Source: an uncultured Lachnospiraceae bacterium
GTDB taxonomy: Bacteria > Bacillota > Clostridia > Lachnospirales > Lachnospiraceae
Assembly (NCBI GenBank): GCA_937910785.1
Contig: CALDLG010000045.1
Coordinates: 1 to 64,000, forward strand
Reading direction: 5' to 3'
DNA length: 64,000 nucleotides
This document shows positions 28,038 through 36,028 of this stretch, piece after piece. Position numbers and translations under genes: made by a program. The notes under the pieces are model-generated. The model had not been told where the DNA came from. It did not search any database and saw nothing but the letters and a program-made list of their open reading frames with translations. Each line of letters opens with the position of its first letter. Positions within the stretch are counted from its first letter, which is position 1.

Positions 28038-28949
28038 ATGAAGCATGGTATGACAAAAAGGGAAAAAAAAGAAGCGCGTGCAGGCTGGTTATTTATCAGT
28101 CCCTGGCTCATCGGGTTCACCTGCCTTACGGGTGGGCCGCTGCTGTTTTCACTGTATGCGTCGTTTACCAACTATAACATGACCTCCAGGATGGACTTCA
28201 TCGGACTGGACAATTATATTAGAATGTTTGTGAAAGATCCTGTATTTTGGAAGTCTTTGGGCAACACTCTTTATTATGTACTGCTGGCGGTTCCCTCTTC
28301 TTGTGTGTGTGCTATTTTTCTGGCAACACTGCTGAATCGGAAAGTGAAAGGAACTTCCATTTTCAGGATGTTGTTTTACCTGCCCACCGTTCTTTCCGGC
28401 GTCGCGGTATATCAGCTTTGGATTCAGCTTCTGGCGCCTAAAAGCGGTCTGATCAACTCAGCCCTTCGATTGATTGGAATTGAAGGACCTTCCTGGCTGG
28501 CAGATCCTTCGTGGACAAAACCTTCTCTCGTGATGATGAGGGTATGGGCATTGGGAACCAGTATGCTTTTATATCTGTCATCCATGAATTCTGTTTCAAG
28601 GGATTTGTATGAAGCGGCAGATATCGACGGCGCGAACTTTTTACAAAAGTTTGGAAAAATTACACTGCCACAGATATCCCCTATTATTTTCTTTGACATT
28701 ATTACGAATATGACAGGAGCCTTTCAGGTGTTTCAGGAAGCGCTGGTCATGAGTAAGAATGGAAAGGGAGATCCTGCGGGCTCATTACTTTTTTATAATC
28801 TGCATATTTATGATGAAGCATTTACCAGATACAATATGGGATATGCTTCGGCCATGGCCTGGTTTCTTCTGGTGATCGTTATGGCGATTACACTGATTAA
28901 TCTGTTTGCTTCAAAATATTGGGTTCATACGGAAGAAGGTGAGACTTAA
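28038..28949 (+). CDS. Sugar ABC transporter permease (MalF/UgpA type)
   Basis: The 303-residue permease has about six membrane segments and the cytoplasmic EAA loop as YEAADIDGANFLQKFGKITLP, the contact with the ATPase. It belongs to the CUT1 carbohydrate importer class. The ATG at 28038 (MKHGMTKREKK) is chosen since GAAGGA lies nine bases upstream; an ATG at 28029 is directly adjacent to that site. Its stop overlaps the next gene by one base (TAATG). Confidence 0.93.
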   Translation: MKHGMTKREKKEARAGWLFISPWLIGFTCLTGGPLLFSLYASFTNYNMTSRMDFIGLDNYIRMFVKDPVFWKSLGNTLYYVLLAVPSSCVCAIFLATLLNRKVKGTSIFRMLFYLPTVLSGVAVYQLWIQLLAPKSGLINSALRLIGIEGPSWLADPSWTKPSLVMMRVWALGTSMLLYLSSMNSVSRDLYEAADIDGANFLQKFGKITLPQISPIIFFDIITNMTGAFQVFQEALVMSKNGKGDPAGSLLFYNLHIYDEAFTRYNMGYASAMAWFLLVIVMAITLINLFASKYWVHTEEGET

Positions 28950-29827
28950 TGAGTGGAAAGGAACATGTAATAAGAAAAGGCGGCCTGAAAAGCAGAAAAA
29001 AGAAAAAACAGATACTGGATATTATCTGCTTTCTGTTTTTGGCGGCAGCGGTTCTGACAGTTATTATGCCTCTGTGGTTTATGATTTCCACTGCCCTTAA
29101 AAGCATGGATGAGATTTTTACTTATCCCATCACCTGGTATCCTCATAATCCTATATGGAGCAATTTTAAGGATGCATGGATAAGCGCAGACTTTACGAGA
29201 TGGTTTTTAAATTCCGTTTTTGTGGCCGGGTTCGCCATTTTGGGTGGTGTACTTGCCAATTCACTGGTGGCATACGGTTTTGCAAAGATCAAATTTCCGG
29301 GAAGAAATATTCTGTTTACGATTATCCTGGGCACCATGATGATTCCGGAGTTTGTGACTATGATTCCCCAGTATGTTCTGTATGCCAGACTGGGATGGGT
29401 GAGCACTTATCTGCCGCTGATTGTTCCACAATTTATGGGATCGGCATACTTTATTTTTATGCTGCGTCAGTTTTACGCAGGCATTCCTAATTCGGTAATC
29501 GAATCGGCACAGATGGATGGTGCGTCACACTTTTGTATCTGGAGAAAAATCATGCTTCCTATGGCCAAACCGGCGATCATGACGGTGGTGGTTCTTTCTT
29601 TTAACTGGAGCTGGAATGATTTTCTGAAACCTTTACTGTATTTAACGGACACCAATAGTTTTACTCTGCAGATCGGTCTTAAAATATTTGTGAGTCAGTC
29701 GAATACGCAGTGGAATTACCTGATGGCAGCGTCCTGTATCGTGCTTTTGCCCATTATTATAGTATTTATGTGCCTGCAGAAATATTTTACGGAAGGCATG
29801 AATCTGGGAGGGGCAATAAAAGGCTGA
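28949..29827 (+). CDS. Sugar ABC transporter permease (MalG/UgpE type)
   Basis: This 292-residue CUT1 partner permease has six predicted membrane segments and an EAA motif ESAQMDGASHFCIWRKIMLP. It ends with the typical MalG-family tail FTEGMNLGGAIKG. It overlaps the first permease gene by one base and together with it forms the membrane channel of the importer. Confidence 0.94.
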   Translation: MSGKEHVIRKGGLKSRKKKKQILDIICFLFLAAAVLTVIMPLWFMISTALKSMDEIFTYPITWYPHNPIWSNFKDAWISADFTRWFLNSVFVAGFAILGGVLANSLVAYGFAKIKFPGRNILFTIILGTMMIPEFVTMIPQYVLYARLGWVSTYLPLIVPQFMGSAYFIFMLRQFYAGIPNSVIESAQMDGASHFCIWRKIMLPMAKPAIMTVVVLSFNWSWNDFLKPLLYLTDTNSFTLQIGLKIFVSQSNTQWNYLMAASCIVLLPIIIVFMCLQKYFTEGMNLGGAIKG

Positions 29828-29911
29828 ATTTGTAAATTTTTTTCTTTTTTGACAAAATATGAAGTATAATAATAAAAAATACTTTAACAGCATAAAAAGG
29901 AAAAGAAAATT

Positions 29912-31132
29912 ATGGCGGAGCAAAATAATCAGGTACAGCTGAAAAATTACAACAGAAGATCGGTTTTAAATTACATCAGAAAAAACGGGACGGCCACGAA
30001 GGCAGGACTTGCTTCCGTGACGGGACTGACTTTCATGGCTATTAAGAAGATTCTGGCTGAGCTGGAGGAATTGAATCTGATCAGAAGCGATCAGATGGAG
30101 TCAACGGGCATTGGAAGAAAAGCGGTGTCTTATGCCATCAATGAAAATTATCGATACAGCATTGGCATTCATATCAATAAGTTTGTTACCGGAGTGATGA
30201 TTATGAACCTGCAGGGGCAGGTGATTGCGTGGGAAAAATATTCCATGGACAAGGGCTTTTCCGGTCAGAATGAATTTGTTGACATGCTGATAGTGGCTGT
30301 GAACCATGTGATAGAAAGCTCCGGCATTGAAAAAGATAAAATTCTGGGAATTGGTGTGGGAGCGCCCGGCCCCATAGATTATGAGAACGGAATCATACTG
30401 ACGCCGCCCAATATGCCTATTTTAAATTATCTTCCGCTGCGGGAGATTCTGGAAGAGAATACGGGTTTTCCGGTCTTTATCAACAAAGATACCAATGTAA
30501 TCGCTTTCGGAGAATATTGGTGTGGAGAAGCGAAAGACTGTAATACACTGGTTTATGTGGATGTGGACATGGGCATCGGAAGCGGGCTCATCATAAACGG
30601 TAAACTGAATATCGGCGCGAATGGCATTGCAGGAGAATTTGGCCATATAACAATAGATGTCAACGGTCCCTTGTGTAATTGCGGAAACAGAGGATGTCTT
30701 GAGGCGGTAAGTTCCGGAATTGCGGTATTGAAGGCACTGAACAGGCAGCTGGAAAAGGAAGAGAAACATCCGCTTTATCACAAAAGGAATGAGCTTGTTA
30801 TTGAGGATGTATTTGAAATGGCGAAAAAAAAGGATATGCTTACCATGTCTATCCTGAACCAGTCGGCATTTTATCTGGGAATTGCCATCAGCAGTCTGAT
30901 CAATATTCTGGACCCGGAGATCGTAATTCTGGGGGGAATACTGATACAGAGATATCCCATGTATTTTGATATCGTAAAAGATGTGGCGGATCAGAAGAAG
31001 GTAAAAGGAGCCAGGGAGAACAGAATGCTGGTCTCTTCGTTGAAAGAAAGCGCAGGTGTGATAGGAGCCGGAGAAATTGTTGCGGATCATTTTTTCAATA
31101 AACGGGTAAATGATGTATTTATGAAAAATTAA
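29912..31132 (+). CDS. ROK family transcriptional repressor (NagC/Mlc/XylR type)
   Basis: The 406-residue protein has an N-terminal winged HTH (SVLNYIRKNGTATKAGLASVTG, about 17-38) and a ROK domain with the intact zinc motif CNCGNRGCLE. The sugar-binding residues of the ROK fold (NKDTNVIAFGEYWCG, GEFGHI) are present. It likely represses this locus until an unphosphorylated sugar binds. AGTAT (29864) and ATACTT (29879), an inverted pair just before its own start, could be an operator. This contrasts with the zinc-less ROK kinase at 22.0 kb. Confidence 0.9.
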   Translation: MAEQNNQVQLKNYNRRSVLNYIRKNGTATKAGLASVTGLTFMAIKKILAELEELNLIRSDQMESTGIGRKAVSYAINENYRYSIGIHINKFVTGVMIMNLQGQVIAWEKYSMDKGFSGQNEFVDMLIVAVNHVIESSGIEKDKILGIGVGAPGPIDYENGIILTPPNMPILNYLPLREILEENTGFPVFINKDTNVIAFGEYWCGEAKDCNTLVYVDVDMGIGSGLIINGKLNIGANGIAGEFGHITIDVNGPLCNCGNRGCLEAVSSGIAVLKALNRQLEKEEKHPLYHKRNELVIEDVFEMAKKKDMLTMSILNQSAFYLGIAISSLINILDPEIVILGGILIQRYPMYFDIVKDVADQKKVKGARENRMLVSSLKESAGVIGAGEIVADHFFNKRVNDVFMKN

Positions 31133-31148
31133 ATGATGGGAGAACATT

Positions 31149-33185
31149 ATGTTTCAGAGCAGAACAGCGACTTGGCACAGGGATAAAGAAATTGTTTGGG
31201 ACAGCGGAGTGGTTTTTCTGCTTTCTTTATGCCCGGAAGAGGGAAAAGCTGAAGAACTGAATATTTATTGCAGGGAAGATACGGCGCTGATCCGCCCCGA
31301 AGGAGAGATTGCCGTACAGGAGCCCTGTTTCGGTCCTCAGAGATATTATGATGCGAAGGAAGGACTGATCTATGAGCTCAGGCTTCCGGATTTCGAAGGG
31401 GCTATGGCTGTTTATCAGCATAAGGACTGGTGGATCAGGCCCGGTTTTATCAGGAAAGCCTCCGAAACGCCGGACAGAACACAGCTTTTTCTTTTTCGGA
31501 AGAAGGAAATCTGGTTTGCGCTGCTTTCGGTTTGCGGAGAAGTGTGCAGGACGGATATGTGCGGGAAGGATAAAAACAGTCTTATCATCCGGATGGCTCC
31601 GGGCGCGGGGAACAGAAACCGCCTTTCGGATCTCAGTCTTGTAATTGCCGCCGGAGAGAATCCTTACCGCTGTTGCGAAAGGGCGGTGGAAGAAGCGTTG
31701 CTCTGTCTGGGCAGGGAATCCATGCTTCGGAGGCACAGGAGTTATCCGAAAATGTTTGAATATTTTGGCTGGTGCAGCTGGGATGCCTTTTATCATGAGG
31801 TATCTCATCAGGGTATTGTGGAAAAAGTGCGGGAGTTTCGTAAGAAGGAGGTCCCCGTAAAATGGGTGTTGATTGATGACGGCTGGCTTTCGGCGGACTA
31901 CGAAGAGAAAACACTGACGGATCTGGATGCAGAGAAAAGCCGGTTTCCGGAAGGGCTTGAGAGCTGTGTCCGGGAACTGAAGGAGAAATATGACATCGAA
32001 AACATTGGAGTCTGGCACGCGGTAATGGGCTACTGGAACGGAATCGGAGAAGGCACCGCGGCGCATGCCGCCCTGCGGTCAGGGCTTTTTCATCTTCCTG
32101 ACGGAAGGCTCCTGCCGGCCCCCTCAGCGGATAAGGCGTTTCTGTTTTTTGATCGATGGCATGAATATTTAAGAAATCACTGCGGCATTGATTTTGTGAA
32201 AGTGGACGGTCAGAGCGCCATCTTTCCTGCTTATGGAGGCATAAAAGCATATGGAGAGGCCAGCCGGGAGATACAGAAAGGACTGAGCGCTTCCACGTCC
32301 CTTTATTTTGGAAATCGTATTATTCATTGCATGGGCATGGCCAGCGAGGATATGTGGAACCGTCCTTCCGGCGCTGTGTCCAGGAACAGTGATGACTTCG
32401 TGCCGAATGTGAAAAACGGTTTTCGGGAGCACGTGATTCAAAATGGCTATAACAGTTTGCTGCAGGGACAGTTTTACTGGGGAGACTGGGATATGTTTTA
32501 CACCGATCACAGGGAGAATCGCTGCAATTCCATGCTGCGGGCGGTCAGCGGCGGTCCCGTATATGTCAGCGATAAGGTGGGAGAAACAAATCCTGCCTGG
32601 ATATGGCCTCTGATCAGGAAAGACGGCAGGGTGATCCGCTGTGAAGGAGTGGGAATGCCTACGGTGGATTGTCTGCTGGAAGATCCCATAACCAGCCGTA
32701 AGCCGTTAAAAATATGGAATCGTTTCGGAGCATATTATGTGCTGGCGGCTTTTTCGATTCATGAGGAAGAAGCGAGGTGTGAAGGGACCGTCAGTGTGGA
32801 AGATATTCCGGGACTTTCAGGTAATAGGTGGATTGTTTATCACTGGCTGGAACGGAAGATTTCCCCTTTGGAGGAAAACTGTGAAGTGGCTGTAAGCCTT
32901 GCCTTTGGAGAATCGGAACTGTATCTGCTTCTGCCCGACCAAAAAGTACAGATAATCGGCATTCTGGAGAAATATATCGGTCCCGGCTGTGTCAGCGGAT
33001 TATGGGAGAGGGAAGATTCCATGGGAATCCTTGTAACCGAGCCGGGAACCTTCGGTTTCGTGACAAAAAGGAAACCCGAACAGGTATTGGTCAATGGCAG
33101 GAAACTGGAGTATGAGACGATGAATGACAGCCTGTACGGCGTGAAGATTTTAGAGGAAAACAGCGTGGTGGAGCTGTGTTTTTGA
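31149..33185 (+). CDS. GH36 alpha-galactosidase of the Sip1/raffinose synthase type
   Basis: The 678-residue protein matches the seed-imbibition-protein-like GH36 family (PF05691): FEYFGWCSWDAFYHEVS, LIDDGWLSADY and a TIM barrel with the nucleophile in VKVDGQ (D353) and the acid in SRNSDDF (D415/D416). The C-terminus is a beta domain. No signal peptide is seen, so it acts in the cytoplasm. Related bacterial enzymes cleave alpha-galactosides; plant ones make raffinose. Here, next to a sucrose phosphorylase, release of galactose from raffinose-type sugars is the simplest role, which is an inference. Confidence 0.85.
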   Translation: MFQSRTATWHRDKEIVWDSGVVFLLSLCPEEGKAEELNIYCREDTALIRPEGEIAVQEPCFGPQRYYDAKEGLIYELRLPDFEGAMAVYQHKDWWIRPGFIRKASETPDRTQLFLFRKKEIWFALLSVCGEVCRTDMCGKDKNSLIIRMAPGAGNRNRLSDLSLVIAAGENPYRCCERAVEEALLCLGRESMLRRHRSYPKMFEYFGWCSWDAFYHEVSHQGIVEKVREFRKKEVPVKWVLIDDGWLSADYEEKTLTDLDAEKSRFPEGLESCVRELKEKYDIENIGVWHAVMGYWNGIGEGTAAHAALRSGLFHLPDGRLLPAPSADKAFLFFDRWHEYLRNHCGIDFVKVDGQSAIFPAYGGIKAYGEASREIQKGLSASTSLYFGNRIIHCMGMASEDMWNRPSGAVSRNSDDFVPNVKNGFREHVIQNGYNSLLQGQFYWGDWDMFYTDHRENRCNSMLRAVSGGPVYVSDKVGETNPAWIWPLIRKDGRVIRCEGVGMPTVDCLLEDPITSRKPLKIWNRFGAYYVLAAFSIHEEEARCEGTVSVEDIPGLSGNRWIVYHWLERKISPLEENCEVAVSLAFGESELYLLLPDQKVQIIGILEKYIGPGCVSGLWEREDSMGILVTEPGTFGFVTKRKPEQVLVNGRKLEYETMNDSLYGVKILEENSVVELCF

Positions 33186-33201
33186 GAAAGGGGCCGGCGG
33201 C

Positions 33202-34575
33202 ATGCTTTTTATTGGAATAGATATTGGAACCACTTCTATCTGCGGAGTATTATATGATTCTGCGCATGATAAGACAGTGAAAGAACTCCATGGGGAAAAT
33301 CATTTTCTGGAAGGAAAGGGTTTTCGACAGGACCCGGAGGAGATTGTAAGAGTTTCCCGAAAGCTTCTGGAGAGGCTTCTTGAGAGTATCAGCCCGGAAG
33401 AAGGGAAAAATCCGGGTTGGGAGGAGAGCGGCAGACAGCGGATCGGAGGGATAGGCATTTCCGCTCAGATGCACGGGATCTTATATGTAGACCGGGAAGG
33501 AAAGGCGGTAAGTCCTTTTTACACATGGAAAAATGAATGGGGTAATGAGCAATACAAGGAGGGAAAAACCTATGCGGAATATTTGTCAAAGCAGACCGGA
33601 ATGTCTTTATATACCGGTTACGGCAGTGTGACTCATTTCTATTTGCAGAAGAAGGGACTGATTCCTGAGGAAGCGGCGGGTTTTGTGAGTATCGGTGACT
33701 ATCTGGCCATGAAACTGACGAGCGCCAAAAAATTTTCGGTGGATGTTACCATGGCGGCCAGCTTCGGCGGCTTTGATTTGAAGAAGCGGCAGTTTGCCCT
33801 TTTGGTCATGGAGAAGGCAGGAATCGATATCTCTTACTATCCTGAGGTCGTGGAAGGCAAAGAAATGGGATTCTGGTATGGAATTCCGGTGTTTTGCGCG
33901 GTAGGGGACAATCAGAGCAGTTTTCTCGGTGCGGTGGTGGACAAAGAGAGAAGCATCAGCGTAAATGTGGGGACAGGTTCTCAGGTTTCGGTATTTTCGG
34001 GAGAATTGTATGAAAAAGGAAAAGGGGAAGTCCGTCCTTTTCCGGGAGGAGGCTGGTTATATGTGGGGGCCTCGGTGAACGGAGGGAAGGCATATGAAAG
34101 GCTGGCGGTGTTTTTTCAGGAAATTCTCGGATTCTTCGGCATCTTAGTGGAGCCGGGAGAAGTGTATGAGGTTATGGAACGCCTTGGCGGAAAAAAGAAG
34201 GAAACGGATCTGATCGTTTTACCCGCTCTTTACGGAGAAAGAGAGGCGAAAGGAGAAGAAACGGTAACTTTAAGATCGGGGATTTTCGGCCTGAGAGAAG
34301 AGAACTTCTCCGATCTGGTAAGGGGCTTTGTGTCAGGAATGGCGGAAGAATTGTATGAGCTGTATCAGGATTTTCCGGAAGAGCTGCGGAGAGGAAAGAC
34401 CGTTATCATAGCATCGGGAAACGGCATCAGAAAGAATTCGCTTTTGCGGGAAGAGGTCGAAAAGAAATATCAGCTTCCTGTGGCGTTTACCGAAAGGAAG
34501 GAAGAAGCCGCCACAGGCGCGGCGGTTCTGGCGGAAATTTTAGTTGGAAAGGAAAGTAAAAAGATTGAAAAATAA
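33202..34575 (+). CDS. FGGY carbohydrate kinase, sedoheptulokinase-like
   Basis: The 457-residue FGGY kinase begins LFIGIDIGTTS and has GIGISAQMHG, FYTWKN, TGYGSVTHF, VGDNQSSFLGA, NVGTGSQVS, YVGASVNGGKAY and IIASGNGIRKNSLLREEVE. This series of landmarks follows the sedoheptulokinase (SHPK) branch more than the glycerol, xylulose or ribulose kinases. It would phosphorylate sedoheptulose or a related ketose at the terminal carbon. Its 3' end overlaps the start of the sucrose phosphorylase gene. A GAAAGGGG site precedes the ATG. Confidence 0.82.
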   Translation: MLFIGIDIGTTSICGVLYDSAHDKTVKELHGENHFLEGKGFRQDPEEIVRVSRKLLERLLESISPEEGKNPGWEESGRQRIGGIGISAQMHGILYVDREGKAVSPFYTWKNEWGNEQYKEGKTYAEYLSKQTGMSLYTGYGSVTHFYLQKKGLIPEEAAGFVSIGDYLAMKLTSAKKFSVDVTMAASFGGFDLKKRQFALLVMEKAGIDISYYPEVVEGKEMGFWYGIPVFCAVGDNQSSFLGAVVDKERSISVNVGTGSQVSVFSGELYEKGKGEVRPFPGGGWLYVGASVNGGKAYERLAVFFQEILGFFGILVEPGEVYEVMERLGGKKKETDLIVLPALYGEREAKGEETVTLRSGIFGLREENFSDLVRGFVSGMAEELYELYQDFPEELRRGKTVIIASGNGIRKNSLLREEVEKKYQLPVAFTERKEEAATGAAVLAEILVGKESKKIEK

Positions 34576-36028
34576 AATTATGCTGATTACTTACGCGGAC
34601 AGTTTCGGGAAAAATTTAAAAGAATTAAAAGAAATGCTGGACACTTATTTTAAGAGGGAAGTTGGTTCCATTCACATATTGCCTTTCTTTCCCTCTTCAG
34701 GAGACCGGGGTTTCGCGCCCATAGATTACACCGGAGTGGATGAGAAATTTGGTGACTGGGAGGATATTTTGGCCCTTGCGGAAGACTATGAGCTGATGTT
34801 TGACTTCATGATCAATCATCTGTCCAGAAGAAGCCCTGAGTTTCTTGATTTTATTCAAAAACACGACGATTCCGCATACGCGGATATGTTTCTTCGGTTT
34901 AAAAATTTCTGGCCGGGCGGAGAACCAACCAAAGAACAGGTAGATCTTCTGAATAAGAGGAAACCCTGTGCGCCCTGTGAGGAGATTGCCTTTGCGGACG
35001 GAACCAGCGAGAAAATCTGGTGTACCTTTGATGACGAGCAGATGGATCTTGATCTGAGCAGCCAGGTGACATGGGATTATGTGGAAAGGACACTTCGGTT
35101 TTTGATGGAGCATGGGCTTTCTCAGCTTCGTCTGGACGCTTTCGCTTTTGCTACTAAGAAGATCGGAACCGCCTGTTTTTTTCTGGAACCTGAAATATGG
35201 GAAATGATGGACAGAGTCCAAAAAATATTGGATGAAAAAAACATTCCCATGCTGCCGGAGATTCACGATCATTATTCGGTGCAGATGAAAATTTCAGATC
35301 ATGGCTATGCCGTTTATGACTTCGTATTGCCGGTGATGACACTTCATACCCTTTATACGGGAAACGGCGCGAGAATGAAGCACTGGCTTTCCATTTGTCC
35401 AGAGAATCAGCAGACAACGCTTGATACGCACGATGGTCTGGGAACTGTGGATGTGGTGGATCTGTTAAGCCCGGAGGAATTGCAGAACGTAATTGACCGG
35501 ACAGAGAAATACGGCGCTAATTTCAAGTGGGATTACAGTGCGGAATCCACCGGAAAAAAAATCGTCTACCAGATTAATTGTTCTTATTATTCTGCCGTAG
35601 GAGAAGATGATAATGCTTATCTTTTGTCAAGAGCATTGCAGTTTTTTGCGCCGGGCATTCCACAGGTGTATTATATGGGACTTCTGGCGGGGGAAAATGA
35701 TTACGAGCTGATGAAGCGCACCAATTATGACAGAAATATCAGCCGTCATGATTATACGATGGAAGAAATACGGGAGCTGGTAAAAAAGCCTGTTGTGCAG
35801 AAGCTGCGCAGGCTGATGCAGTTTCGAAATGATTACCCTGTGTTTGACGGGGAAATGACGGTGCACGATACGGCTGACAATATCATGAGGATTTCATGGC
35901 AGGAGGGAACTCTGAAAGCTACGCTGACGGCGCGGCTTGAGGAGAAAAGTTTTGATATTACTTATCTGGACAGAGAAAACAGGGAAAGGACATTGATCCT
36001 TGAGGAGGATTTTATGTGGGATGAATAA
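34565..36028 (+). CDS. Sucrose phosphorylase family enzyme, GH13_18
   Basis: The protein of 487 residues matches bacterial sucrose phosphorylases (GtfA/BaSP). Catalytic residues are the nucleophile D191 (RLDAFAF), acid/base E232 (LPEIHDH) and transition-state stabiliser D290 (DTHDG), almost identical in numbering to the Bifidobacterium enzyme. It splits sucrose with phosphate into glucose 1-phosphate and fructose; some relatives act on glucosylglycerate or glucosylglycerol. I choose the TTG at 34565 because it yields (M)KNKIMLITYADS, the family N-terminus, and AAGGAAAG lies about eight bases upstream. It overlaps the kinase gene by 11 bp. Confidence 0.9.
   Translation: MKNKIMLITYADSFGKNLKELKEMLDTYFKREVGSIHILPFFPSSGDRGFAPIDYTGVDEKFGDWEDILALAEDYELMFDFMINHLSRRSPEFLDFIQKHDDSAYADMFLRFKNFWPGGEPTKEQVDLLNKRKPCAPCEEIAFADGTSEKIWCTFDDEQMDLDLSSQVTWDYVERTLRFLMEHGLSQLRLDAFAFATKKIGTACFFLEPEIWEMMDRVQKILDEKNIPMLPEIHDHYSVQMKISDHGYAVYDFVLPVMTLHTLYTGNGARMKHWLSICPENQQTTLDTHDGLGTVDVVDLLSPEELQNVIDRTEKYGANFKWDYSAESTGKKIVYQINCSYYSAVGEDDNAYLLSRALQFFAPGIPQVYYMGLLAGENDYELMKRTNYDRNISRHDYTMEEIRELVKKPVVQKLRRLMQFRNDYPVFDGEMTVHDTADNIMRISWQEGTLKATLTARLEEKSFDITYLDRENRERTLILEEDFMWDE

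Noticed and set aside
31227..32066. Leftward open frame of about 280 codons opposite the GH36 gene
   Set aside because: The plus strand encodes an intact, conserved enzyme; the antisense frame has no motif or ribosome binding site.
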